Source of the DNA: Ulva prolifera
Taxonomy: Eukaryota > Chlorophyta > Ulvophyceae > Ulvales > Ulvaceae
Direction: 5' to 3'
Assembly (NCBI GenBank): GCA_023078555.1
Contig: CM041204.1
Location: 3,006,430-3,070,429, forward strand
Length of the DNA: 64,000 bases
The notes below the pieces were generated by a model that was not told the origin of the DNA, did not search any database, and was given only the letters and a program-made list of their open reading frames with translations. Shown here in pieces: positions 23,835-37,500 of the stretch. The position numbers and the translations under genes are program-made. How positions within the stretch are numbered: position 1 is the first letter of the stretch; every line of letters starts with the position of its first letter.

Positions 23835-25099
23835 CACTGCCTAGCCATCACACTTTCTGCAGCCACAGCCCTCACCTCCCTCCACCTGCACGTCTTTCAG
23901 CGCATCCAACCAGACCACAAAGAGTTCTACACGACAGTGGTTCCCCTGCACATGCCGCAGCTCGTTGCGCTGTCAGCCATCTTCGACAATGACCTCCAGC
24001 TGGGCGCCACCTTCTTCGGCAACCTCAGTGCCCCCCTCACCAGCCTCCACCTCGGCAAGTGGCGTGGGGCTGTGCGGAGCATGCATCCTCTCTATGCATA
24101 CGCAGACCATGCAGGCCGCCTCCTCCTCAATCTTGCAGCCTTCACGCAGCTGCGCCGCCTCTCCGCCGTGCTCCCGCGGGATGCCGACGACTCAACATAC
24201 GGGTTGCCGGACATGGTGAGTGGCGCGCACGAGTCTGCCCTGCCCACTCTAGCAGGTCTGCTGGCATGCCTCCCCCATGTGGTGAACCGCGTGCACCTCC
24301 AGAGCCTCTACGTCTCTGCAGCCCCGGGGAAAAGGGCCCTTTTCTGGTCAACCTCACCCTGCAGCACCTCGCTGCAACGGCGCTGACGAGGGTACACCTG
24401 TGTGGGCTGGCCCTGCAGGACGAGGTGCCACCTCTGGCCCTCCAACGCCTAAGCCACTTCAAGCTGCAGGACCTCAGCCTGCACCTTGAGACACATCACT
24501 CATATGGCCACGGCTTGGCCGCCGTGAGCTCCCTCACACAGCTGACGGCCCTAGCCCTCCTTGGCTGGTGCTGCCTGGACGAGCCCGCGGACTGCCAGGC
24601 GCTCGCGGCCATGGCGCGCTTGCAGCGGCTGTGCCTCTCACACACCGGAGATGGCTTTGCAGTCCCAGCAGCATGCATGGCCGCCATGCATGCGCTCAGT
24701 GGCCTCACGGCCCTCACCACGGTGTCGTCGGAGGCGGACGCGAGTCTGGTGCCCCACTTTGCGGCGAGGCCGCTGCCGGCGCTGCAGGAGCTGACATTGG
24801 CGCTGTATGATTCCTTCAGGGCGGTGGACGACCTAGCAGGCTATGCGGCATCGGCGCGCGGGCCGCATCGGCTGACGGTTCACCTCCGCCGCTCCGCATA
24901 CACCGACCATGTGGCGAGCACTGACAACGATGAAATTTTCACGGAAGAAGATGCCGACCCTGAAGAGGCATCGATTCGACTGAGCATCGACACGCAACAT
25001 GTGGCCCAGGAGCGCCTCCAAGACGTAGAGCAGAGCCTAACTGAAGCTGCTGCCCTTGCTGGCGTGGCTCTGTCGGTGAAATACCATGGGTTCACGTGA
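23835..25099 (+). pseudogene. BTB-LRR family copy 5, 5'-truncated and frameshifted
   Basis: Similarity begins at about 23835 inside the LRR region (HCLAITLSAATALTSLHLHV), so the BTB-like exon, intron and first third of exon 2 are missing. The frame continues through LSAPLTSLHLG and FTQLRRLSAVLP, then breaks at about 24325-24340 near the CCCCGGGGAAAAGGGCCC run. It resumes in the next frame (HLAATALTRVHLCGL) and runs through LTQLTALALLG, LPALQELTLALYDSF and the helix ending AGVALSVKYHG at a TGA. The last LRR has degenerated (SARGPHRLTVHL). Two frames and no start support a pseudogene. Confidence 0.75.
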
Positions 25100-26619
25100 T
25101 GTTCTGCATCGCCTACGCCCCGGGTGCTGCGGAGTTGACTGGCGTGCGGATCACATGTCTGACAATTTCCGGCGGTAGGCTGATGACCCGTGAGACCCCA
25201 GCGCTCAGGTCTTCTTAGTCATGCGCAGCGGAGCTGGAAGAGTTCGGTGGCAGCGTGGGACTGCTTCCGCCGCGATGTGGCTTCGCTGTCAGTTCTTCTC
25301 GATCATGTGCAGCTGAAGGCTGATCAGCGTTATGGGCTTTGAGCCCAAGCCTTTGGCCGTGCACATATGCATGTTCCCCGCTGTGTAAACAGGTACAACA
25401 CGTCCTCGGCCGTTGTGTGCAGCACAATAGCCAACCATGCCACACCCGGGCCCATGCATTACCCTGGAAGTGCTAGTGGCCTCTCCGCTTTTGTTCTTGC
25501 AGCACAAGCCACACCCGTGTGCACAAGCAGATACGCGCACACAGGCGCACACACGCGCACACACACGCGCACACACACGCGCACACACGCGCACACACAG
25601 GCACCCAGTCGCCTCAAGTGCACGCGCCAACCACCTTAGCCCCACGCTCACAGAATCGCACTGTCTCCAGAGCGGTCGACGTGACCCAGCCGGAATTCCC
25701 GGCTGCCGCCGGCCCCACCAAACGGAGAGGGCCCTCCTGTACCAAAGCCATGAAGCAGGCAGAACAACACCCAACCCACAGCTGGGGCCGCCCATGCGCG
25801 GAACACCAACCTATCATTGCCGCCCACCCCCCAGCACGCCCAGGCAGAAGCACGTGCAAGCCGCAGCGGCACGCCGGGGCTGCGCCTGGGCGTCCCGGCC
25901 TCATGCAAATGCGACAGGAATATTCACACGGGAGTGCAGAACTCAGATCGGCAGCGGCGCCCGGACCCGATGGTCAACAAGAGCAGGTGCGACGCGGACA
26001 CCACTGTGCGCCTGGCCGGGCCTGAGCCACGTTGTGGCGCATGCGAGCCCCCACCCGCAGCAGTGCTCCGACGCACGCACATGCATGCACCCTGCACCAC
26101 AGTGCCTGTCCTCGCCTGCACCCCTACTGCTGATTCCACGTAGTGCAGCAGTCCCCGCCGCTGAGATGCCGATGGCTGCGTTTCCGTATGGCGGGCGCTT
26201 CACTGGGGCACCCCAGGGGGGGCTCACGCGTGCGTGCCGACCCTTTCTGCTGCATGTTACAGCATGCATGACGAGCCACATCTCTCATCGATGGATGTGT
26301 TCGGACATCGTTCAGGTTCTGATGTGGCCGGGTGTCGGAATCTGGATTCATGTGGCGGCACGCAGGCGTGCACCTGGACACAGTGAACTTTCTATCTCAC
26401 GAGATCAGTACACCCCCCGAAGATCGCTGTCACGCTGCCGCCGGAAATGCTCGCGCTAGAACGGGCAGTGCTGTCGGTGCCACAGCGCGTGTTTGGGCGC
26501 GTTATGTGTTGTACCACCACGGCCGGCCACACATACAGAGAACTCGAGGGTTGTCCTTGCTCAGCATCAGGCACACTTCGTACTGTTCTGGCCTCGTACG
26601 CCGATTTAGACCGATAGCC
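25100..26619. other. Intergenic and 5' flank of copy 6
   Basis: No gene recognised. Contains the CA-rich tract at 25530-25605. From about 25960 it is the 5' flank of a unit related to those before copies 4 and 7. A weak version of the conserved upstream block (ATTCATGTGGCGGCACG) is at about 26344-26360. Confidence 0.45.
25530..25605. repeat. (CA)n / GCGCACAC tract
   Basis: About 75 bases of alternating purine-pyrimidine sequence made of GCGCACACA units. Such tracts can adopt Z-DNA and are length-unstable. Open frames across it are artefacts of the repeat. Confidence 0.85.
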
Positions 26620-29051
26620 ATGTCAAGCTTCGCCCACCCAGTACACCTATCACGATCGCCACCTTTTGACATCCACTGCGACCAGCTTTGTTTTTATGAT
26701 GTTATTGACTCCGAGGCCATGTCTCGGAGCAGAGTGCTGTCCTGCGTTGCCGATGGTGGTGGTGAAGCCAAGCTGCCGGACGCGGTCGAAGTCTCTGACT
26801 TCCGGAAGTGGTTGTCTGCGGTATCAGACGATGATGCGGTATTTCGGAGCAGATCATTCGCTTCTATGTGCACTATCATCAAGGTCGGGCCCACTTCTCC
26901 TTGTCCGCACCGCTGTCTGACTGCAAGCTGTGAAGCATGTACATGGACGTCCGTCTATGATGGCCTCTTCTATGTGAAAGTACCTCGTCCGGACATCGTG
27001 CATTGCTGGGATTTGCAGTGCTCCGTAGAATCGCGTGCTGCAGGTTGCGGATGCTGTGGACGACGAGCTCGTCGATGGCTGGGTACACATTGCAGCGGGA
27101 AGGCTGAATCAGCATGCGCTCTCTCCCATTCCAGAGAACCTCAGGGATGGTATACGAGATGGCCTGTCCTTGCTTTCAGAGCGGTTGCGGCACCGAGTCT
27201 TCGTTTCAGCTGCATTTGATCCGGGGCAGCTTGACCACTTGCTGGCGTTCCTCCCAACGGGTGTCCAATCCGGGGTGCATGCCGCGATGACCACGAGGCG
27301 GAACATGCTCAGCATGCCTGTAACTTTCAGATCATGTCCTGCTCCCATGGCTCTGACGCCCCTGCCTGTATCTCCCACATCTGCGCTGGAGCTTCACATT
27401 GACGATCAAGTGGCTGAACAGCGCGGGGGGAATGCCGGCCAAGCGGTCCCGTCGGGTCTGGATCAAGCCTTGCGCCATCACTCAGGTCTCACCAGTATTC
27501 TTCTGTCTTCGCCCAGCACTGCTATCTCGAAGTCATACCTTCTACCACACATTGCCAGGCTCTCATCTCTCCGCTCCCTGGACCTCAAAGCGTGCATGCT
27601 CCATCAGGACAGCGTATCAGTCCTGCCTGCGGTCCTCGAAGCTTTGAAGCAGCTGCAGGCCCTGTGGCTTAGATTCTCGGAGAAGATGGACACCTCCACT
27701 TTGACTCGCGGGCAGCTTGAAGAAATGCCAGCACAGGCGCACCACTGCTTGGCCACTGGCAGTATGCTGTCTGCAGCCACAGCCCTCAGCTTCCTTCAGA
27801 TCCACGTTGATCAAAAGTTCTTCCAGGACACCGAGGCTGCTTCACGGCAGCGGCCCCTCTGCTCATGCCGCAGCTCGTCCACCTGAAAGCCATCTATGAA
27901 CACAATGGCAAGGGCTCCGTCTTTTCCCATGACGTAGAGATGTTCAGCATCGATGTTGACCTGGCCGCCTGCTTTTTCAGCAATCTGACCGCTCCCCTCA
28001 CCAGCCTCACGCTTGGTCAGGAGGGTCTGCAAGACCCAAGGTCCATTCATCAATCATCCGCAGCCGACGCCGGCCGCCTGCTCCGCAGCCTAGCAGCCTT
28101 CACGCAGCTGCGCTGCCTCAGCGCCGTCCTCCCCACAGATGTTTCTGGAAGAGGTAGCATACGCAGCACAGTAACCGAAGAACTTCCCAGCTTGATCGAA
28201 GCTCTCAACCAGCCCCTGAGCCTGTCCATCTCTACAGACGCTGCCCCGCTGCGTCGCATCCTCCCGCTGCTGACTACCAACACGCTTACCCAGCTGCACT
28301 TGTGTCGGGTGGTCGTGAGATACATACCGTACCAGTTCTTCCAGCATGCAGGCTCAGGCCTGCGAAAGCTCAGCCTCGACATCCGGGCAACACCACCTTG
28401 CGCCCTCCACTTCACCGCCCTGAGGTCTCTCACTCACCTGACGTTCCTGTGCATACGTTGCTATGAATGCATCTGTCCTGTCGCTGATTGGCAGGCGCTC
28501 GCAGCCATGACAGGCCTGCGGGCGCTGTGCCTTGGTGGTGATAATGAACCTGGCCTCGAGCTCGCGGCCGCATGCATCAGCTCGATACATATGCTCAGCT
28601 CCCTCACAGCCCTGACTGTCATGACAGCAGACGGTGAAAAGGACGTGATGTTGTGCGGCCTTGCCGACTACCGGCACTTCAGGAGCTGCAGCTGGCTCTG
28701 TATCAACCGTTTGGTACTGCGCACGAGCTGGGCTGCTACGTGGACACACTGCCCGCACTGAGACGGCTCACAGTGTTCCTCTGCTCCTCGATTTGCCGTG
28801 TTGACCATGGGTCAGGCGGTGATAATGGCATGAATGGGGCAGACATGGCCCGGCAGCGCCTCCGTGTTGCCAGGGACTGCATCAGCAGCGCTGCTGCCGA
28901 TGCGGATGTTGACCTCAGGCTGTTCATGCAGTGCCGAAGCTGCTGGGGTATATGCTATGCACTGCCTGAGGTGCGGTTCAGTGTTCGTGCAGCGGCAGAG
29001 CTGCACGATGCTGTCTCATATCTGTCACGCTTTACACTTGTGTATGGCTAG
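26620..29051 (+). pseudogene. BTB-LRR family copy 6, two frameshifts, lost stop
   Basis: Exon 1 (26620-26883) and the start of exon 2 (27044 onward, after GTGCTGCAG) are intact, with LCFYDVIDS, MSRSRVLSCVADGGG and VADAVDDELVDGWV. The frame then slips at about 27815-27830, just before a GGACACCGAGG stretch that sister copies read in another frame, and resumes as MPQLVHLKAIYE. A second break at about 28670 lies where some four bases are missing relative to copies 4 and 7; the last LRRs (LPALQELQLALYQPF) are in the third frame. The usual TGC TGA ending reads TGC CGA, so translation would run on to 29051. The basic KRxRD insert is also gone. Confidence 0.75.
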
Positions 29052-31310
29052 AGGTGCCGATCAAAGAGCGCAGTACTGCTGCCGCCCGCTGTCCTGAGCG
29101 CATGTGTGATTTCAGTCCGCCTGCTATTGGGGCAGCAGCAGCATGCCGCAATCTGTCCTGTGCTGTGGTAATGTCTTGCAGTCGCCTCATGCACTGACTG
29201 AGATTGAAAGCTCGCTGAACGATGCTGTATAATCTCTTCCGGTCGCCTCATGGGCCTGTCCTTTGCGTGAGCTGCATGCACGCCTTCCTGTTTGCAAGTC
29301 GCTGGCACTTATGTGGGCAGGGTCAACCTCCTGTGTTGACAGGGGCGCACCCTTGCAGTCCATCTGTTGTGGTCACAAGTGCTCAGCCGGCTCCATGCGT
29401 GCAGTGACCGGTGTGCCGGTGCGAGCCCGCGGTGGTGTACCGTCCACTCTGCCTCTGCGCCAGTCTTCGCTGCGCCGGAAACTCTGACCTCTCACAGCAG
29501 GCCGGCGTGAGGCATCGCAGCCGTAGCAATCGGCTGGCCACTCCCTGAAGCGGCTGACGTTGCTCCTCTACCAGTGCGGACACTATCATGCAGTCAGTAA
29601 GCATGGCTCCAACAGGCCGGCACATCGGGCCCAGGCTCATCCGCATGTTGCCAAGGACTGCAGTTTCAGCGCCTCTGCCGGAGGGGGAATCGAGATGGCG
29701 GAGATTGAGGATGACTTGGGCCCAACGCGGCCATCGGGGCCCCGAGCCGGGCTACAGTGCCCTCCCCCACATCGCCTCTGGTGTGTTTCTGTGGGCCTGG
29801 GACTGTGGCCTCGTACCTGACCTGCATCTGCCTGCGCATGCCTCTCTCTGGCGATTCTTTCTGATGCCAGAGATGCCAGCGCCATGTGCCTTGCATCACG
29901 TAGGGGACGTTGCAAAGTAGTGCTCAAACGGGACGCCCTCGTTCCCAAAATGCAGCACTAAATATCCCGAAATGTCAATGGCCTCCGCGTGGAAAAGGCA
30001 CAGTACGTGCACATTGTCAATGCAAACGGACACAGGCACTGGGCCCGCACACAGACAGTGCACACGGCCAGAGGGGGGCATTGCAGTGCATGCTGTGCTG
30101 TGCTGCGATGTGCTGCTGTGACTGCTCGCGGTCGCCCCGGGGCCATGGCTCCTTGCCTCATCTTTAAGCATGCGCTTCTGTTTACCTGTGGTCGGCACTC
30201 GCAGCTCGTGTGCATGCAGCGTTCCAGTGGCCAGCCGTCTGAGCAGAGGCGCGCCCTCAGACCACCGGTGGTCACAAGTGCTCAGCCATGCATGCATGCA
30301 GTGTCCATTCCCGACGGCTGGTGGCGCAGAGCCGGAATTCGTATACCACCCAGTCCGCAACTGCGCTACTGTGTGCTGTGCTGGCACCCGCCCGTCCACA
30401 GCACAGCCCCTATCCAGGAGGGGCTGGTCTTAAGAATTCCTACAGCAAACGGCTGCCCACTCACAGCTTCCCACACTATCACTGCAGTCGAGACGCTGTA
30501 GACGTGCAAAGGCGGAGCCACTGGTGGGTGTTTATCACGTCCACGCTGGAAGCTCGCCATGGAGATTGGGGTTGCGGCTGTATTGAATCCCGGCCTAATA
30601 CTTTTTCCCCACGAGTGCACATGGCGCAGTGCAAAGGGCGCATAAGATGTGGCATAGGGGGCTGCTTTGGCCTTTGGCTCCGATGTCTCAAGCCCAACGA
30701 CCTGCAGCCTGAGGGCCATGTATCCGTCCACTCTGCATCAGCCAAAGACATCACTGAGGCGAGGTTCTTGAGGCCAACCTGTCAAGTGATCACTTGGCGT
30801 TGGCGAGAGAGATGAAATGGTATTCAAGGTACAGTTTAGGCATAGAGCTGCGTGCGCTGAAGCAAATGCGGGAATGTGTGTTTCTGGTGTGTCAGGTTGT
30901 GGCGTATGGAAGCGGCAGCATGTCGCACTGCTGTTGACCTGCAGTGCCTGGTGTCGTCTAGGCGGATATCGCACCTGGTAACATCAATGTAATATTGCAA
31001 GGTGTACATGTACCGATCCATTTTTGTCATGATGTTGTAAGCAACGATAAACCCCAACGTCCGGCGAGAGGAGGTGCTACGCAGACAACGTTCTGTGTGT
31101 GTCCAGGTCCAAGCCGCGCGGCCGCGGTGTGGCGCATGCGAGCCTCCATTGGTAGGGGTGCCCCCCTATAGCTACACCACAGTGCTTGTCCACGCATACA
31201 GCATACACCCCTGTTGTTCAGGCCTGCATGCCGACCCTTTCTTCCGAACAAGGCAATGCTGTCGAAGCATGCTAGATGCGCCAGATGCCTGTTTAACCAT
31301 TTTTCAGGCC
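29052..31310. repeat. 3' flank of copy 6, then 5' flank of copy 7
   Basis: 29052-30750 repeats the blocks seen at 21859-23660. 31058-31300 repeats the 5' flank blocks seen at 18895 and 25960. Between them nothing is recognisable. Confidence 0.55.
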
Positions 31311-31355
31311 TGATGTGGCTGAAGGTCACGTCCCCTGCATGCATGTGGTGGCCTG
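31311..31355 (+). promoter_or_regulatory. Conserved upstream block of copy 7
   Basis: TGATGTGGCTGAAGGTCACG followed by CTGCATGCATGTGGTGGC, about 225-270 bases before the ATG; the best match to the block before copy 4. Confidence 0.4.
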
Positions 31356-31579
31356 CATCACAACAACGCTGCCACTGCTTGCAGCTGTGCCTGCGGTAAT
31401 CCTCGCGCTGGAAGGGGCAGTGCATGGTCGGTGCTACTGGGCCTGTTCCGAAGCGCAAGCTCGTATACCACTACCGACAGCCGCGCCCCATGCAGGGAAC
31501 TCACTGCTGTCCTTGCCCAGCAGCATGTACACTCGTACTGTTCTGACCTTAAGGCCTAATCTTATTACAGAATTTCGCC

Positions 31580-34500
31580 ATGCCTGGCTTGCACCACCCA
31601 GTGCACTTGTCGCGCTCGGCGCCTTTTGACATCAACGACGACCAGATACTATTTTATGATGTTATCGACTCTGAGGCCATGTCTCGGAGCAGCGTGTTGT
31701 CCTGCGTTGCCGAAGGTGGTGGTGAAGCCAAGCTGCCGGACTTGGTCACGGTCTCTGACTTTCGGAAGTGGTTGTCCGCTGTATCAGACCCTGATGCGGT
31801 ATTTAGGAGCAGATCATTCGCTTCGATGTGCACCATCATCAAGGTCGAGCCCACTTCTCCTTGTCCACACCGCTAACGGTTCGCAAGCTGTGGAACATGT
31901 CCGTCCATGATCGCGGCTTCAGTGTCGCAGTACCCTCATGTTTTCGAAGATGGTAAACAAGGAACAATATTTTGCTGTGATGCACAGTGATCGCATAGTA
32001 GCGTGCTGCAGGTTGCGGATGCTGTAGACGACAAGCTCATCGACGGCTGGGTCCGTATTGCAGCGGAAAGGCTGAAGGAACATGCGCTCACTCCCAAGAC
32101 AGAGGAGATCAGCAATGATGTGCTAGAAGGCCTGTCTCAGCTTCCAGAACAACTGCAGCACCGTACCTTCGGTGCAGCTGCATTTGATCCGCGGCAGCTT
32201 GACCAATTGCTAGTGGTCGTTCCGGAGGGCCTCCATTCCGCTGTGCTTGCGGCATTGACCACGCGAAAGAAGACACTCAGGATGCCCTTCGCATCAGAAT
32301 CGCGCCCTGCTCTCAAGGCCCTGGCGTCCCTGCCATCATGTCCCCCATCTGTGCTGGAGCTCCACATTGACAACCAAGCAGCCGAACAGCACGATAAGTT
32401 TGTCGGGCAAGCGGTCTGGTCGGGTCTGAGTCAAGCCTTGCACCATCACTCAGGACTCACCAGTTTTCTTCTGTCTTCGCGCAGCACGGGTGCCTCGCAG
32501 TCAAGTCTTCTCCCACACAGGGGGTCATCCACTCCCGCTAAAAGGTGGTCCCCCCCCGGGCGCGCAAAATCCGCTGCGAAACAGCCAAATTGGGGAAGGT
32601 TTCCACTATGGTCTATGTTGAATGAACAATTCTAGTGTTTTAGTTCGGAGTCTTGGGGAGAGTTGGCCATATTCGCCGAAATGGCCGGTCTGGTTGGGGA
32701 GAACTGTCTGTGGCTTCCCAACGCTGCCCAAAGCTGCCCAATCACTCAATTCCTTCCCCAATCTTTCCCAAATTGCATCTTTCAAGTTAATAGGTGTCTT
32801 CGGTTGCCTATGGACGGCCGCGCCGGATTGTTCCGTAGCCCGGTGACGTCCTTTTGTGGCAATTGACTTGCTACTGCTCCGAATCACCTCCTGAGGACGT
32901 GCTACAGCTGGGGGACGGTTGTGTCACGACCTATAATCCATTGCTAACTAGTACTTGATCTCCGCATTCTGTTGTTGTCGCCTTAGTGGCCTGATGCTAC
33001 AGTGTAACGACTGCAGCTTGCCCTTGCTGGTTCAAACCTGCTATATATCTGCCTGCTGCTTCTCTGTGCAACAGAGTCCATGCTTGGTATTCAGTCACCT
33101 GCAAGTTGTGTACTGCTAGGCAGCAAAGTATTTCTGCTATGTTTTGTGCATTGCGCTATGTGAATGTGAAATGCGGGTATTTCGTCAGGTGTCCTAGCCT
33201 TTCGAAAACCTCTATGATGGCGGCCATTGCCTCTTGCTCCGGTCATTTATTTGATGCATTTCGTGCAGACCACGTAATTGACGGTATTGTCGCACAAGCT
33301 TTGTCGCCGGGGATTAGTCCAGACTATATACACTGTACAATTTTATATCTGTGCCCGATCATATCTCAGGACTCAACATACAAACAAGCGACACTGTTCA
33401 GCCACTCAATCATGACATGGTAGATGGCTACATATGTGTACACACATCAAGCATGTGCTTCACATAAATGCCAATCTCCATGAATTGTCCAGCTTACAAA
33501 ACATATGCAGTCTCAATGGCAGTTAGCACCACATCCGGCTCTGTCAATACACATTGCCTCCAATCGACATTGACTGATCTCATGATAATTGACGATCCGC
33601 TAATATTCACCTGCTCCTGTGGCCCACATTCATCTTCATCCCCCCCTACTTCTACCTCACGGCCTGTGAGTGCGGATTCATATTGTGCTGAGGCACACGA
33701 AGCCTCAACTGTCCTAGAGGTCACTACACGGTAGTATTCCACTGGCTCTTCGCATGTCATGAGGTCACCAGTATCACGGTCAACTTGTGCCCATGGGTAG
33801 CAGACCATCAAGGCGGTATGGTCGGTACATGGCACCGACAGGAATACTTGTCGTTTCTTTGCTGTTGTGGATATTGCAGCGACAAGTTGCCGCACCTGCC
33901 CGACATAAAAGAGGGGTTCGGTAAAGTCTCCTGTTTTGAAGACTGCTAGTATGCTGCTCCCAGTTCTCAAATCCTGTTGCTGGTTGTATGACTCCATGTC
34001 TTTAATGGTGCCTTTTCGGTGGTCCCGCTGTTTGGCAAAACGCTCGAGCATGTTTCGGAAATCTGCTTTGTTGTGGATGTTGGCTGCCATACGCAGTAGA
34101 TGCGCTACTGAAATGTATTCTCCCGGCTGTCCTGTGCTAACACATTCACCACGCTTTGAGCGTGAAGTAGCGCATCTGGCAATAAGACTTTTGGCGTTCT
34201 GTGCATCGATGGGGGAGATAGAACCCTTGCCACTGCTGTTCACTACGTCCCGCATCTTGTTTATGGCAAGGTTGAATTCGGCAAGCTCCTTTGTGACACG
34301 AGCCAAATGCTGCCATTGATTCATCTCTTGGGCGGTTGGCAAAGGCGATTTGTTGGACTTTGACGCCGCAACAACAAATCTATGCCTTGCAATTGCATCC
34401 TGCATATACTTGTAAATTGGTTCTGGACACATTGGGCCCGTCGGGGTGAATGCTGTCACCCTGATTTATACTGAGGGTGCCATGCCGAACCTGTCACACA

Positions 34501-37500
34501 AAACCTGGACAAAGAGTTGTGAACACATTGTCGGTAGTGGATAGCCTCCGCACCGCCGGTGACACTGGTGCAATGATCTCCAGGTAAGTCGGCATGACCT
34601 TGCTCAATGTAGGGAATTTAAGCAGCAAAGGGCCATATCCCAAAACATCTAGCAGCTCATATGCCATTTGCACACCAGTGTGAATTGAACATGTAATGTC
34701 CCAATCGCTGGTGGTGCACTTGTAGTGCGAAAGATCATGCAAGGTGTGGCGCCCTGCGTGTTTAGACTTGAGTGTGGTAATGAGTCCGTCTGCCTCTGCT
34801 TTGTTCGTCATCATCACCTTTGGTATGTGCCTCACAGCAGACCCGCAAGACACGGCGCCTGTATTTTGAAGGCTTCCGGATGACCTGATCTCCCCAAAGA
34901 ATGATTCACACTCTTGCGAGCCACAGCATCCCGGCACAAATGGGTACGCATCTTTGTCACCACTCTCACACGCTCTATGTTGGACATGTAGGCAAGCCGC
35001 AAGCCCTGGAAGAGCGTTGCATATGGCATGTCGAGTGGGGGCGGTGTAGCTGTGCCCTTGCAAAGAGTATTTGAAGTCTGTCATGGGAGGGTTGGTCTTG
35101 GGCCCATGTGACATAGCCACTGTCTGAAAGACAAGAAAAGTGTGGGCGAATGCACACAGCGCCAATCGTGTCATTGGAGAAAACGGTGCTTTGTCCGGGT
35201 CGTCACAAAACGCAGCTAGGTGGGCCGCTGAGATAAGCACATGGACAGCTGTCCCCAAGGCGCCCGGAAGATGTTGTAGCAGTGCTAGGCAGACCTGTAT
35301 ATGCCATGTCTCATAAACATCTACAGTCCTTGATCCAGCTGAGTGCACAACAACATCTCGCAAGTGGTATAGAAAAAGTAAATGCCTGCTCACCTTGATT
35401 GATGCAATCTCTTGACATCGCTTGTTATTTTGGGAGCTATTTGACACATCCAACACGGCGCCTGATATACCTGATTCGATGCCCAATATCTCAAATAAAA
35501 GCATCAAGTCTGTAAGTAAAGCGGGTCCTATCCCTGGCACAAAGCCCATGACAAGAAGCTTCACCAATTTGTCTCGTAGGTGTTTTCCCTGCGGTAGCAA
35601 TTTCTCATTCAAATGACACACAACGAGCTGGAACGTCTCGGGCACAGGCCGTTGTCAATGATCGTTCGCACCATCAGACGATTGTCATGGCGCCACTCGG
35701 GTGATATACCCAGAAGCCCTCCCGTAATTGCACACTTCTGGAAGGCGTAAGGAAGTCCTTGATATGGGACCGTCCATTGATCAGCCAAGAGCTGGTCAAT
35801 ACGTTGACGCTTTGTGCCATTGATTTGCGTTAGATTGCGCAACAAGTGTTGAATGACACTGATGGGGCGCTGCAATTTGGGCACGAGGGATATGGCAAGG
35901 CTCTCCCAGTCAGAGTACTCACCGGTCCCCTCACCACTGCTTGTGGACTCCAGTTTTGAAAGCAATGTATCTGCCTCGGGAATGGACATGCGGCGAATTA
36001 TACCCCGGGCAAGAGCAGCGTGCGGGGCAGCATTGTCTGCCCCGAAAAAACTGACCATGCGCCCTTGGTCATGTGCACGCTGAATGATACTGTGCAGCAT
36101 GACAGCATCATCAATGGTCGTTAAATCTCCACACGAAGGAACCGTCGCAGCTATGAAACTACGTTTACCTCTGACGGGATCAAGAATTATCCACACACAT
36201 AGAAGAGTCGCCGGGGGTATGCCCGAGAGGGAGTCAATAAATTCTTTGTCTTCAGTCTTCTCAGAAACTACAACTGAGCCGTTTTCCACTCGGGTCGTCC
36301 TCACCAGGACCCCACCTTCATCCTTCATAATGTATTGCACACCTTCGGGGTTGTTTTCTCGAATGCAACGGTTACTCAGACCAGCAACCTCGTAACCAGG
36401 CGGGTTTGTCGATGGAATGCTGTCCACAACTTGGTTCACAGCAACCTCGTCGCAGCATACATGGGATGGTTGGGATGTCCAGTTAGTCAGGCAGGAGAAA
36501 GCCTCTGGAGGCTGCAAGGAGAAGGTGGGTGTGGATAGGGTCGAATTACGCCTCTTGATTGTCAATTTGCCAGGCATTGTATACATGGCATTGGCAGCAA
36601 GCAAGCCTTGAACCCAGGTGGCTTGTCTCCGCTCTGTAAAGGCACTGGCCGCCAGCAGCCGCTGCCCGGCAAGACCAGGGTAGCGGCGTCCATGAACAGA
36701 TTTACCTTTCCGCCATACATTATTGAGCTGCAGGAGTTGTAATGACAGGTCATCCTCCGTCAGTTTACCTTCAACTACTAACTTCTGCGCCTTCCTCACA
36801 AATTGTTTCACGACAGGGTTGAGGTTTGACACGCTCTTCTTCACTGCTGACTCAACATCACGTTTCAATCTGCGAGTCCTCTGCTTACGAACGACCTTTT
36901 GAGAGAACTTGAAACGTGCCTGCCCACTCTTGTCGTTGGATCTTCTGGAGAGCCAATGCATGAAAGAATTGTACACCCGTCCCTTCTGAGACTTGTGTAA
37001 CCAAAGACTGACGCAGTTGGGGCACATGCCGGATGGATGAGTTGTAGAATCAGTGCAGTGGATGGACCGTAACACACGGGCCCCCTTTCGAAAGGTCACC
37101 TTTACAGACATCGCAGCTGCAGACTTAGATGCTGATGCATCTGAGTACCATTCAAGTAATTCCGGGCGGGCTGTCGGCAAACCGGCACATGGGCACAAAG
37201 GCAGTATAGGATCAAGGACGAGATTGGGGGAATCTGTCACGGGGTCATGCAACTCGTCTCCACCAGCATGCCCCCCTAGACGTTTCCCGCGGCACGCGAG
37301 GTCCCTGCAGCATTAATCGAATCCGCCCTCCTGCCTGAATGAAACTTTTCAATTGCATGCATAAGCCGAGCCCCATGCGACTTCAACTTCAATGCAGCCA
37401 TCGCCTCTTCCATTCCAGGGATCCCATGGTCAATTGCATCGGCAATCTCGTATTCATCAGGGGCAATTGGGATGAGTTTAGCTACGCAGTCATTCCACGC

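Noticed and set aside
25510-25640. Thr/His/Ala-rich ORFs
   Set aside because: Translations of the CA repeat in all frames; no coding evidence.
28653-29051. Separate small gene downstream of copy 6
   Set aside because: Its residues are the last LRRs of the family; it is the frame-shifted end of copy 6.
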